A stretch of 64,000 nt of DNA from Phytophthora sp. 'mugwort' (GCA_033558025.1 JAUCEF010000005.1:3038001-3102000), one strand, 5' to 3'. Positions 42,811 to 54,032 are shown, counted from the stretch's first letter. Made by a program: numbers and translations. The notes: generated by a model not told the origin, from the letters alone.

Positions 42811-44297
42811 AGTTGATTAAGAACAAGACGTGAAACCCCGTGAAACGACCAGTTGGTGATGTACAGATGGGTGCTGGTGCGCAAGCGGAACGAGAAGGCA
42901 AGATCGTGCGACTCGAGGCACGATTGACATTCCACGGATACATAAAGCGTCGAGGTGTAAACTATTTCGAGTCGTATGCGGGTGGAGTCCATGAAGTTCT
43001 CAATGAATGTGGCAGCCATTCGTGGGTACAAGGGTCGTCACATCGACTTCGTGACTGCGTTCCTGAATGGACCGACCGAAGAGGGTGTGCTGAACTACAT
43101 GGAGCAGCCTGAGGGCTTCGAGGATGGTGCAGATCGCGTATGCTAGTTGCTTCGAAGTCTCTATGGACTGAAGCAGGCTCCGGTGGTAAGGTGCGAGTCT
43201 ACGCAAATACCTGGCGAAAATAGTCTCCTCGCGGAAGTCGTTGCCTACCGACGCGAGCGCGATGGCCAATAAATCCTGATCACAGTGGATGTCGATGGTC
43301 TGCTGGTGTTCGGGTGTGTCCAGATATAGACGGCGTGGCCGCAGAGTTGCGGCTTGAGTGTAGCGTGAAGGACTTGCACGCAGTGGCATTTACTCGGTAT
43401 GGAGGTGAGCTACGCTCCAGGGTGGGGGGAGTGACGTCGTCCCAAGGCCATACGTGCGCGGTTGCTGGAAGGGATATACATGGACAAATGCGCGGCAAAG
43501 AAAACGCCAGCAATTTTAGGCCAAGTTCCAGTGCAGTATGTGAAGCGTACGAGCCAGACGTGAGAACGGAGGACTATTGTATCGAGCGATGGTGGGGATA
43601 CTCCAGTGTCTGGCGGCCGGTACGCGGACTGACATCGCGAACGCAGTGCGAGTGTTGGGGAAGTATCCGGGATGCTGTACTTTACAGCACTACAAGATGG
43701 CGAAGCAGGTTGTCCAGTACCTGAAGGGCGCGGTGGATTACGGCCTAGTGTACAAGGTGCCACCGCCGAAGCACTTGTAATTGGGTGCGTTCTGTCACAA
43801 CGATGCAGATCCTAAGCTACGAGCATGTAGCCATTGTCAGAGAAAGGCAACTTGCAATAGATGCAGAATGACGATCGTAGAAGGCTCTCGACAAGTCTAG
43901 AACTTGACTAGGTTGTGAGGAGCTAGCTTTAACGACTTTGTCTAATGAGATCACTTTCCATTTAGCACGGTAAGAGAGAAGAGCACGGAATCGTTATTCG
44001 TTTGCAGATGCAGACTTCGCGAACTGTATGGAGACTTGTCATTTGGTGTCCGGCTTTCTTCTCCAAGTCATCGGATGTACGTTCCTGTATCGGAGCAAGG
44101 GCCAGACTTCGTGCTTGGAGACACGTTCACTGCAGATCTCGTTGCAGCAAGACAGTGCTCAACGAACATCGTGTGGGCCAAGCACCAGTGCAAGCAGTAG
44201 CAAATCCAGCTCAAGCGAGTCGTGCTACCAATAGAACCAGAGCACGATCGCTGCTTAAGAACACACGAGATTCGCGGTGTCGATATCAAATATGGCA

Positions 44298-44337
44298 AGA
44301 TTAAGGACCTGATACTGTAGTATCAGGTCCTTAATCT
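44298..44337. repeat. perfect 18-bp hairpin, 4-nt spacer, in copia
   Basis: Arms 44298-44315 and 44320-44337 are exact reverse complements. The left arm encodes KIKDLI of the copia RNase H region, where a hairpin is not normally present, so the right arm looks like an inverted copy inserted locally. Confidence 0.95.
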
Positions 44338-44639
44338 AAAACAGTAAACAAGGAGTCGACGTGATATAATGTCCTACGGCCGTGATGGTGGCCGACATGT
44401 TGAACAAGGCACTCGGCGCTTACCAATTAGAGAAGCGATGTACCATCGACGACGTGAATGACGAGGTGCCAGTGGATCTTCGAGCGTCGTGCTCAAGGGA
44501 AGTATCAGTGATGGATGGACTCGACGTTGAAGTATCCCATGTCCGGCAAGGAAAAAAGAGTATTCCATTTGACGTGTAAATAGAAATCAAGGAAAGTGTT
44601 TTGTTTTAAAAACGTACTAGGTTAGCCCTCCAACCAGAG

Positions 44640-44820
44640 GCGAAATTCCATGTCGGGTAAGTTCCGACCTGCATATTCCTAAATTCCGTTTTCAAGAGAA
44701 TTTACATATTGCAGGTAATTGTCGAATGTGTTTAGTTGAAATTGAAAATTCTCCTAAACCTGTAGCTTCATCTGCGCTGCGATGCTATTTAATACCAAAT
44801 ATGAAAATATGCTTATATCA
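44640..44820 (+). other. nuclear mitochondrial insertion: rnl fragment joined to nad11 fragment
   Basis: Bases 44640-44674 (GCGAAATTCC, then TGTCGGGTAAGTTCCGACCT, GCAT) match the universally conserved stretch of large-subunit ribosomal RNA. Directly after, 44675-44780 encode [20 protein letters not shown] and [12 protein letters not shown], the [2Fe-2S] region of NADH dehydrogenase subunit 11 (complex I 75-kDa), followed by PNMKI near 44800. In oomycetes nad11 is mitochondrial, and the piece is AT-rich like mitochondrial DNA. The two genes are joined without a spacer and embedded next to copia, so this is a rearranged insertion (NUMT), not a gene. Confidence 0.85.
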
Positions 44821-45933
44821 AAAACAATTCTAAATCTTATTTGGAATAGATCTTAAAATTGCATAAAAAGGTAAAAAAGACCACTCTGGAACAATATGCA
44901 AAGGTGAAAACACCTTTACATATTGTTCCAGAGTGGCATTTTTGGGAGATACCCGTATACCAGGTATCGGGACATCGAGTACACCTCCGCTTTTTTTTCT
45001 GAGGCAAACGAGGACGCGGCGAAACACGAATGGACGAAGGCATACATAGTCGCCGTATCCAAGAAAGACTATTGATAAGGGAGAGGTCCGGTATCGATTT
45101 GTTCGAGTGCGACCATGCTTGAGCCAAACTTATTTTTCTTAGCTTGAAGCCCGTTACGCGTAGTCGCTGCCTCACCGCTTAAATGACTTCTACAAAAAGT
45201 GTGCACGGAGCAGCTCTGGGTTTTACTTGAGGGCCAAATTAGCAACTTAGACGCGCATCTTTATTTGTGCTAAATTATTCTCCATGTTTAGAGTGTCAAT
45301 TGATTAACTTGGGTTTATAATAGCCCAGATACTGTAGCGTTAGTGGCATGTTAAAAAATGTGAGCTTGACCCGAGGGAATACAACATTAAATGAGTATGC
45401 GGCACTCGCCTCGTGTGGTAGCGGATGGGTAAGAATCATCCGTCCGACAATACGACCCTGACATTTTCGCTGGCGCTTAAATAAGCGGTGTTTGGGCGAT
45501 TTGACTGCTTCCATTACGATTGAATCTGTCTTCGTCTCGCGTGTCGTTCCAACGTTCATTCACACACTAAAAATCCGTAGAGGCTTGGTGTATGGGGTTT
45601 TATTATATAATTCTTCAGCAGGTGACCAATCGTTTTATAAGAGATTTGTTTTACCAAACTGCGAGACCATTACGAATTTTGAGTGTTGTTAGTGTCCGGA
45701 TGGGTCAACATTCACTACATAGTATAAATATCCGTGAAGGTTTTATCGATTAGAGGTTGTTTTGTATACTTTGGACCGTGTACTCCAAATCAGGCCTTCT
45801 CAAATTCAGTACTATATTGAATTGCTTGTCAAGCACCCCAGTCATAATTACTGCAGTTTAGCAACATACAACACTAAATGTTTGCACAGTTACTGCAATA
45901 CGGTTCCGTTTTTCTTAGAGCTGCTCCGAATCA
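44821..45933. other. no gene; long hairpin at 44881-44936
   Basis: The left end (to about 44880) is AT-rich and could still be mitochondrial. A hairpin has 26-bp arms (44881-44906, 44911-44936) with one mismatch and a four-A loop. No coding sequence is recognised in the rest. Confidence 0.5.
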
Positions 45934-47384
45934 TTAGCATCCACCGCCAACGTCATCACATCCCACATGTTTCTGTCTGTTTGCACGAAGGAACATTATA
46001 AGCTCGAAGTTCGCAGGCACCATGCACGTACACTGCGGGGTCAGCACAAACTTGCATTGCGAAAACAGCCTCTCGCACGCATTCGAATTGGGGAGGGGCT
46101 TTAACAGCGAGCTGTAGGCGGTCTTGTCTTCCAGAGCGTGCTTGTTGGACCCACTACGAAGGTTTTGGGTCGCGTAGTCCTCTTCGGACGCCTTTCGCTT
46201 GTTGCCGCTCCTCGGCTTCTCGAAGCGCTTTACAGCTGCCGCCTCGGCACTCGACACAGGACTCCTCCATTGATGACTTTGACCTCCGCGGACTCAAAGG
46301 GGGGGGGGAGTGCATAATGTTGGCTGTAGGCTTGAGCTGGTCCCGGATACAGGGATACTCGGCAACCCCGAGTCGAAGAGGACCCCGACGTCCGCCAAGT
46401 CGATGCCGTCGCACTGGAGCTTCTTGATCACGCTCTGGAACTTCTTCATGCGCTCCAGAAGCAAGAAGAGCTTGCGGTGCGCAGCGTCGGTCGGTATGAG
46501 CTCTTCTACAGCGTCCACGGTCTTGATTTGAGCGTGGACGCGCACGTACCGTTGCAGCAGTTCAAATTTAGAACTCCAGTGCGTATTATTCCGTTTGATA
46601 GGGTGCAGGTCGGTGAGCTCGTCAAATTGTTTAGTTGGCACAACTTTGACATCAACGTGTTAACTTGTGTTAAGAACTCAGTGAGGTACCTGTTAGCCGC
46701 GAGGTTAAACAATGATTCGCGCAACCAACCAAAGGTACAGCGAGCTTGGTGGCTATCGCTTGGTTGGTGTTGAAGTTGTCTGAAACGACGAATCCCACCA
46801 CGTCGAGCGTCTTGTCGTAAACGTCCAGCACTCCGTCGAGGAGCTTGATGTGCGTGTCAGCAGCTTGGGAGCCTTCTTAGAGCGGCGATACTGCCAGCAG
46901 CTGTAATCGTATCTCGCTGTTTGTCACGAACACGACATACACAGCCACGTAGTACATGAAACCGTCCAACCAACCATCGAACTTGATTCCAAACAGGACA
47001 CCCATGATCACTTCAAGTTTATTTTCCACCTTCTTGGCGACGTCGTGCATCCGTTGAGGAGCACCCACGAAGCAGTTGAGCGCCACCTCGACATCGAGCG
47101 AGTAAGCTCGTTGTCGACCTCGTAGAGCGGCATGTTCCGCTTGACGACCGATCGCATCCACCCGATAAGACGCTTCCTAGGAGACGAAGGCCAAATCCGA
47201 TAGTGGCCGGGCGACGCTGGTGAGAGTTGCCGCGTACTGCGCCTTGTAGTTGGTGCTTGAGCGATACTAGATTGGAGTAGCCGGTGTTAGCGGCTTGCGT
47301 GCGCTCACTTCCGCACAGTTGCAGCGATAGCGGCCTGGTCTAGGCTCTCGTAAAGTAGGCGGAGATATCCTTGTTCGTTGCCAT
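45934..47384 (-). pseudogene. hAT-type transposase pseudogene
   Basis: Reading leftward from ATG 47384 (MATNKDISAYF), the order is: a damaged BED-type Cys region, then YRVDAIGRQAEHAALRGRQR (47160), MHDVAKKVENKLEVIMGVLF and GIKFDGWLDGFMYYVAVYVV, where D-G-W is the hAT signature. A region with [10 protein letters not shown] and CQLNNLTS (about 46640-46700) and KRNNTHWSSKFELLQRYVRV (46590) follows. The C-terminal dimerisation block LLKPLPNSNACERLFSQCKF, then VLTPQCTCMVPANFELIMFL, lies at 46110-45980. Stops and frameshifts separate the blocks, one at a G10 tract (46299-46308). It belongs to a hAT lineage different from the BED-finger gene at 32535. Confidence 0.82.
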
Positions 47385-48770
47385 TGTTAAGAATGGAGTT
47401 GGTGTTTCTGCAAGTGCCAGAATGCGAAGAGGAAAGACAACATCACGCTTGCCCACTCGATAGCTGCTAGCCATTGATTTCTAGTTATCTGAGATGAAGT
47501 ATTCAGTATAGTATCTGCAATACAATATGGTAAGTGCGGAATAGCTGTGCTACTGGCGACACTCACGACTTGCTTTTACTATTGACTTACTTTTGTACAT
47601 TTTATTGCAATCATTGGTGTAATATATTATTGTACTCTGAACAAAAGCTTCAATAATCTGTTTTTATACTGGAAAATACTGCTTTTAGTAGTACGGATTT
47701 CTTTATTCACGTCCCTGTTCCAAATCGCCCAAGAGAATTGAACGAAATACATGTACGTCGGACAGGGATTTCTTTTAGACATTCGTTCCATTTGGTACAA
47801 CCGACTCACATTAGTCAACATTTAATTTCTTGTAGACCATTTATTCAACCAAAGCTAATGTTCATAAAATTAATTCATTCTATAAGCCAGACACGCAATT
47901 TGTCGACAGGGAAAGAAGCTACAGTTCAATCAACGTTTTGCAAAAAAAAATATTATTTCTTGGCACATCCACAGGTGTCGACATCTCGAGTGTGATGACA
48001 GTCGCCAGGTCAAGCCTCATTAGTAACGGCTGGGTACGGGACTACACACAACAGCAGCTACTGTACACAATACGTACTATCATTGATAATTTATCAGTAA
48101 TTGGTACCCCCCGTAGGGTTAATAATTCGGGCACACACAAACACTTTGAATAATCACATGTAGTGTATATGATGATGTCCATAAACACAGGCTCCTCGTC
48201 AAATTGCGTCAGCAGCAAGACCTACAAAAAGCCAGCCGTCAAGACGAAAAAAATTGTTGGTCTTGTCAGCTGGCTTTTTGTAGGTCGCACACCGCGGTGC
48301 ATGTACGTGTGTGCTGTACGACGAAGGATGAATTAGTGTTATTTTCTACTCGGATGAAAACTAAAGATAACAATGGACACACTAGTTCAGATCGACAAAG
48401 GGGTTTAGCCAATGCCAACTGTGTCGACACCGCGAGTTACATGCCGACAGTCTTAAACCCCAAGCAAATCACCATGAGCTTCTAACATGAGCACCGTCGC
48501 GAAAGAGACACGACTGGAATTACTTCGCCGCATTATTTACCGTAAACGCCAGCCCAAAGTGCGCTCCTAGACCCTATGGCATTCCAAGCGTCGTGCACTG
48601 CTCCGCTCCATTGCCACAAATCTCCATTCCGTATGGAATGGGGTCAGGATTAGCTGCCACCACTTTCAATCGCAGTTCACTTTCGCGTTAGCCGCTTACT
48701 GCGCACCCAGTTGCACCTCACCAGCACTGGTCCCTGCTGCCATTGACAAGGGGAACTACGCTACTATACC
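47385..48770. other. no gene; 18-bp hairpin at 48219-48286; upstream region of GH81
   Basis: No coding sequence is recognised from 47385 to 48600. Arms 48219-48236 and 48269-48286 are perfectly complementary; CAAGAC/GTCTTG inside the loop can extend the stem, giving a 68-nt structure. The last 250 bp include the promoter and leader of the GH81 gene, without a core motif I can name. Confidence 0.5.
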
Positions 48771-51161
48771 ATGAAGGTAATTACACTTTTGCAAATAGCT
48801 GTTGCCGCAGAAGCCGCTCTTCGCGTTGCAGCATTGCGTGCCGACCCACACGTCGGCGAAGGCTACAACTTCCTCGACGGAACTGTAGCGGGTGCCACGG
48901 AGAAGCTGGTCGGAACGCTCACACCCAACGTTCCAGACACAACTAGGGGTGCCCAGCAAGAATCGAGCAGCGGCGACTTTTTCGCGCCGTTCGGCACCGA
49001 CGGACCGTCCGAGGAACTCTTCGAACGCAATGGCAGTCTCGAGAAAATCGTGCCGATCATCAATGTCGCTGAGGAAGTGCTCAATCAGCCTATCCCGACC
49101 AATGACTGGTGGGGTAACCTCATCCACGTCACGGACTCCAAGAACGTGTCTAACTACGCCGCGTGGTCCAACCCATACGCAGTGAAGTTGCCGCGTGAGG
49201 CGCCATACGGACTGCAGACCTGCTACTCGTACACGTACCGGAAGATCGCACCAGAGATCAACGGCACCTTTAAGTACTACAATCACTCGTACCACAATGA
49301 CCTCACGCTGTCGTCGGAAGAGTTTTTCTCGTACGAGCCCAAGTATGAGGTATACGAGTGGGACGAAGGAGGAGCCAAGCTGCGCACTTGTGACGAGGCC
49401 AGCGGCAAATGCATGGACTCGGCGCTCGTGAGTGGCATGGCTTTCGTGTCAGCCAAGTACAACGGTCTCACGCCGCGCATTGACACCGAGCACAACATCA
49501 CATACGTGGACGACTCGGCTCCGGGAAAGTTCGTCATCCACCTGAATAACAGCCAGGCGTGGGTGCTGTACGCGAGTGACAAGAGCCTGTCATTCCGTGT
49601 GGAGGACGCGGTGGTGTTCTCTGTGAATGCTTCGGGCTCGTCGTTGGTGGCGGACAAGGGGTACTCTGGCACGATTCGAGTGGCGCTGCTGCCGGAAGAC
49701 GCAACCGACGATACTATATACGACGAGTATGCAGCGTGCATGGTGCTGGGCGGCACTGTGTCGATGGAGTCGCGAACGGGTTATTCGTTGCACTGGGATG
49801 TTGAGGGCAGCACCTGTGAGTCGGTTGGCTTACTGCACTTTGCGCTGCCGCACCAGGTAGAGTCGATGAGCGGTTCTCTTACGAAGACGACGAGCCCTGG
49901 CGCAATTGTGATGCACTCGGCCACGCGCGGTCTCATGGTGGGTCAGGTGACGACGAACCCAACGTGGTCGTTCGTAGAGCCTGAAGCGGACTTCGAGGTG
50001 GACTTCTACCCTGCTCGTAAGCCATCTCCGTGGATTGTTCTGGAAACTGACCTGCTGCGTACGCTCCAGAAGGATATCATGGGCAACTGGTCGGACTGGG
50101 ACGCTGATAGCTGGTACTTCAACGGCAAGTACTTCCAGAAGTACGCGTCGTTGTGTCTGATGGCGGCAGACAGCTCGGTGGTGGGTCCAGACACGGTGCT
50201 GCTCTCGTATTGTCTGGAGAAACTTGAGAAGCTGATCGCGCCTGTGTTAAACAATACGCTGTCACCGCCTCTCATGTATGACACGCTATATCGAGGTATC
50301 ATCTCTAGCTCGATCTTCAAGACGGGCAGCATCTACACAGAGTTCGGTAACGGCATGTACAATGACCACCACTATCACTACGGCTACTTTGTGACGGCCT
50401 CCGCCATTCTGAAGCATTTGGACCCGAACTGGTCTCGCATGCCGGAGCTGGAGCGGATCATCTGGACGATGCTGCGAGACGTGGTGAACCCGAGTGCCAA
50501 CGACACGTACTTCCCTCGTTTCCGCCACTTTTCGTGGTATCTGGGCCACTCGTACTCTCACGGTGTCACATCGGTCGATAATGGTAAGGACGAGGAGAGC
50601 ACGTCGGAAGATATTAATTTCTACTATGGTATGACGCTGTGGGGCCGCGTCACGGGCAACAAGGCTGTGGAGGACCTCGGAAGTCTGATGCTTCGTCTTG
50701 ATGCACATGCCATTCGTACGTATTTCCTCATGACTTCCGACAACACTGTCCACCCGCCTGAGATTGTGCGTAACCACGTCACGGGTATCTTCTTCGACAA
50801 CAAGGTCTTCTACAACACGTGGTTTTTAGACAAGAAGTATGCCATTCACGGTATCCAAATGATCCCCGTGTCTCCTATTAACGAATTGTCGCGCACGTCG
50901 AAATTCGTGGAACAGGAGTGGAATGACATCCTTTCAAAGGAGCCGATCGTCGTTGACGTGAACACCACCATTGCGTGGCTATCGTTGCTTCTCGTGAACG
51001 CAGCCACTGTAAATCCGATGGAGTCCCTGCACAACCTCAAGAATGCAACGATGGATGACGGTCTGTCGCGGTCGTGGGCGCTGTACAACGCTGCCACTCG
51101 CTGCCGTGATGATGTCCAGGTCAACTTGACTGCTGCCGTTCAACTGACCGTCGCGGTGTAA
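48771..51161 (+). CDS. GH81 endo-1,3-beta-glucanase, secreted
   Basis: A single exon of 796 residues starts at ATG 48771 with an N-terminal signal peptide (MKVITLLQIAVAAEAALRVA). It is a family GH81 glycoside hydrolase: N-terminal beta-sandwich (NFLDGTVAGATEKLVGTL; LNQPIPTNDWWGNLIHVTDS), linker, and alpha/alpha barrel. MYNDHHYHYGYFV carries Asp532 as the likely acid, and KDEESTSEDINFYYGMTLWG has Glu609 and Glu613 as the E-x3-E pair. The 77-residue spacing agrees with characterised GH81 enzymes. It should cleave 1,3-beta-glucan of the oomycete's own wall or of host/fungal walls outside the cell. The many N-x-[ST] sites fit secretion. Partial paralogues lie at 21405-23199 and 53485-54032. Confidence 0.95.
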   Translation: MKVITLLQIAVAAEAALRVAALRADPHVGEGYNFLDGTVAGATEKLVGTLTPNVPDTTRGAQQESSSGDFFAPFGTDGPSEELFERNGSLEKIVPIINVAEEVLNQPIPTNDWWGNLIHVTDSKNVSNYAAWSNPYAVKLPREAPYGLQTCYSYTYRKIAPEINGTFKYYNHSYHNDLTLSSEEFFSYEPKYEVYEWDEGGAKLRTCDEASGKCMDSALVSGMAFVSAKYNGLTPRIDTEHNITYVDDSAPGKFVIHLNNSQAWVLYASDKSLSFRVEDAVVFSVNASGSSLVADKGYSGTIRVALLPEDATDDTIYDEYAACMVLGGTVSMESRTGYSLHWDVEGSTCESVGLLHFALPHQVESMSGSLTKTTSPGAIVMHSATRGLMVGQVTTNPTWSFVEPEADFEVDFYPARKPSPWIVLETDLLRTLQKDIMGNWSDWDADSWYFNGKYFQKYASLCLMAADSSVVGPDTVLLSYCLEKLEKLIAPVLNNTLSPPLMYDTLYRGIISSSIFKTGSIYTEFGNGMYNDHHYHYGYFVTASAILKHLDPNWSRMPELERIIWTMLRDVVNPSANDTYFPRFRHFSWYLGHSYSHGVTSVDNGKDEESTSEDINFYYGMTLWGRVTGNKAVEDLGSLMLRLDAHAIRTYFLMTSDNTVHPPEIVRNHVTGIFFDNKVFYNTWFLDKKYAIHGIQMIPVSPINELSRTSKFVEQEWNDILSKEPIVVDVNTTIAWLSLLLVNAATVNPMESLHNLKNATMDDGLSRSWALYNAATRCRDDVQVNLTAAVQLTVAV

Positions 51162-53484
51162 GGGAAAAACTGTTGACGAACATGTTCTGCATGCACGTGA
51201 AAATTAAAAGAGCGCATTTGGAACACTCTTTCACGGAATTCACGTAGTTGTGGAACGATACCACAGAACATAGAAAAAGATGTTGAATCATTCAAAAGAT
51301 GGTTTTTAAGGAGCGTTTCAGGCCAGTTTTGATGTGTCAGGCCTGCTTTTAAAATTTGCGCCCCTGGCTCACGTTATTCTTGCTCGGTACCTACAGCTTC
51401 TACATTTTAATGGCCGCTAGCATTTAATATCACTGCGACCCCTGGTTTGACGACTTCTGCTAGGATCGACATGAGACTGCCTAATAGGCAGAATATAGGA
51501 GTAGTGTACACAAGTCTGGAGTCCTAGCTCACGCCCCTTCCACGGCTCGAAACAACGATGGTGTGTCGATGCAACGCGCTATTTTTCATCCAAGCTGTTC
51601 GAAAGAGCCAGGTGAACCCCGACTCAGTGTTGTTGGTTTGTCGGCCCTGCGCCCACACAAAAACCAATCCCATGAATTCATAAGTTGTTCTTTCCAACGG
51701 AGGTTCCATTACATAGCAAACAGCGTTACGACAATACGACGGACCGATCAGAATCGAGGCAGAAGTTCCGGCTTATAAGGCACCGAAGGATACTTCTGCA
51801 TTAAAAGCAGAAGTATGACGATCACAATAGTACAGTGTCTTTGGAGTATATGTCGTGTTTGCTTACAGCTAAGCTTAGTAGCTTTCGATGCTTGGTCGTT
51901 CTGAACGATTTCATATCTGTTGTGCCGAGTAAATTGTAGGGGACTTGTGCTTATGTACGAATTCAACCACCGGCACGTAAGCAGATGTTAGCTCTGAACG
52001 ACTTAGTCACAAAATACCTAATACAGAAGTGATTGTACGCAGTCTTGCCGCGTCACATTTTTAGTTTACCATATACATGTCTTTTTTTATCTACAAAGAG
52101 TTTTAAAATGGCACACGTTGCTGCACCCAACTCGCTGCGTCACATTTTTCGCTTAAGCTTACATTTTGTATTGATTGTCTCGCATCAAGATTAACCCTAG
52201 CCCTCCCGGGGACCGATGGCATCGCGGTCTTGTGCTTTGCTTCGCAAAGGCAGGGATCTGTCAGTTTTGTTGGGGAATCAAATCCAATCGAAAAAGACAA
52301 ATTTGTATCACAATCAAATGGCAGAAAATGTTTTCTAACACTTGGAAATGTCGCGAAGTTGAAGTTTGAATACACAATGAATGCCTACCTACGATGCCTT
52401 TCGACGACCTGTTTACTCCTTGCTACCAGGAAAGAGCAGCTTCTCCGGCTACAGATCACGCGATCGGCGTGCACGTCGATTGGAAGGCTTTGCTGTTCTG
52501 GAGTGGCACGATCCAGCTGATGACTGCCCCGGGGTGCTGCTGGAGACGCCACCGCGGTGAGGACCACGACCTCCCAGCTCGAGTGAGGGTCTTCAGTCAG
52601 GCACGAGATGATGCTGGCTGCGCTAAGATTTGTCTACTGCGCGGAAAAGTCGTCTTCGGTGGCTTTTTATAGTCTTGTTCAGCAGTGGCTGAGCCGGTGG
52701 CGCGCCACCGCTCGAGTGACCGCGCAAAGTGATAATATCTGATCGTATCTAACGATAAAAAAATGGTATCTAATATTTTTATCTGTTTGATTCGTAAAAA
52801 AATTGAAAAGATCATTCATAGTCGCTGCGCTCCTGCGAGGAAAAAAGATTCTATGTTCGGCCCGCTACAGTGCTCGGCTCGCTGGAAAGCTCGGCGCTGG
52901 GCCCGCCTCCGCAAATACTGCGCGGGTTTTCTGTGGCTACGCGCGCTCGCAACCGCTCTCATCCGTTGATCTTTTTGTGTGACATTCACCCCCTCCTTTC
53001 GGTTGGGTGCAGCACTCACTCTCTTTTAAAATTGAGGCCTCCCATCCTATCCCTTCCGAGAACCGATGTCATCCCTGTGGAGTTATGAGCTTTGCTTCGC
53101 TCAGGCAGTCGCTGGACTCCTGCGATAAATCAATCTCTCACCGGGCCAGCCGAGCCTCGGCTGGCCCGACGGCTGGCTGGAAGCTCGGCGATGGACCAAC
53201 CTCCACAAAATACGCGCTATGGCTACGCACCGATCATCTCCGTTGATCGTTTATCTGACTTTCACCACCAGATCGTCTCTGGTAGAGACGGTATGCGTAG
53301 TCACTCCCAAATACAGTACTACAGTAATGTACGTAATCGTCAAATATGACGCCTGGTCATGGTATTACTTATATGATAGACTATCCAATTGAACAGAGCC
53401 CATTGAACAAGCACCCTCGCCATTTGCGCGCTTGCTGTCTACTGCGTAGACGCAGTTCCCTCTTGAACGCTCGCGCACTGGCAG
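51162..53484. other. no gene; diverged direct repeats and two hairpins
   Basis: No coding sequence is recognised. A 10-bp hairpin lies at 51790-51816. A 12-bp perfect hairpin with a 3-nt spacer lies at 53141-53167. Segments near 52195-52260 and 53040-53110 (shared GCTTTGCTTCGC ... AGGCAG) and near 52880-52990 and 53165-53270 (shared AAGCTCGGCG, TGGCTACGC, CCGTTGATC) resemble each other in the same order, so about 400 bp of promoter-like sequence seems duplicated upstream of the GH81 fragment. Confidence 0.45.
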
Positions 53485-54032
53485 ATGAAGTTTTTGGTGT
53501 GGACTCAAGCCGCTATCGTCATTGCAGTTGTGGCACGTAGCGTGGTAGCCACGGTTGACGATCATGATGTGAGCGAAGGTTTCAATTTCCTCGACGGAAC
53601 TGTGGCGAGCGCCACCGAAAAGCTGGTTGGAACTATCAGCCCCAATACTGCGGTCGCGAGCACTGCTACCGAACAAGTGACAACAAGAAGAGGGTATTTT
53701 GCACCGTTTGGCATTGAGGAGCCGTCCATGGAGCTTTTTCAACGAAATGGCAGCCTCGCGAAGCTTGCCCCAATCATTAACGTCGCCGAGGAAGCTCTTG
53801 ATCAACCGATTCCGACGAACAAGTGGTCGGGAAACTTGGTTCACGTCACTGCTACAAATAGGTCCGAAAACTTTCCTGCATGGGCTCAACCATACTCAAT
53901 ATTTCTGCCAAAAGTAGCACCGTTTGGCGTGCAAGCATGTTATCCCTACACATATCGCGAGATGCACCAGAGGTTAACGGTACCGTCAAATGGTACTCTC
54001 ATGGAATTCACAATGACCTCACGTTCTCTGCT
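53485..54032 (+). pseudogene. GH81 endo-1,3-beta-glucanase pseudogene, 5' part only
   Basis: ATG 53485 begins a signal peptide (MKFLVWTQAAIVIAVVARSV) and about 180 codons close to the N-terminus of the intact GH81: EGFNFLDGTVASATEKLVGT, EALDQPIPTNKWSGNLVHVT, VAPFGVQACYPYTY. A frameshift lies near 53970, after which HGIHNDLTFSA continues in the next frame up to 54032. There GH81 homology stops, exactly where homology in the 3'-only pseudogene at 23199 starts. It has no catalytic domain. Confidence 0.93.

Larger units (their letters stand above)
40870..44580 (+). mobile_element. Ty1/copia retrotransposon, degenerate
   Basis: From left to right on the plus strand: integrase end, DERWGEAFNLMMDVDNITPA and GGATPYSRMYDCKPNVS (40942-41070), then SLGYPILCLATS. 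Near 41844-41885 comes EAIELRDAKEWSAATG, and after a 911-bp insertion QLIKNKT with VKRPVGDVQMG. Reverse transcriptase follows: EGVLNYMEQPEGFEDGADRV and LLRSLYGLKQAP (43080-43180). RNase H follows: YRAMVGILQCLAAGTRTDIA and MAKQVVQYLKGAVDYGLVY (43577-43757), and CPTAVMVADMLNKALGAYQL at 44371-44430. Many stops and shifts are present. Gag, protease and LTRs were not identified. Insertions interrupt it at 41900 and 44316. Confidence 0.82.

Noticed and set aside
44298..44337. An intrinsic terminator.
   Set aside because: It lies in the coding part of a copia element of a eukaryote, and the arm repeats coding sequence.
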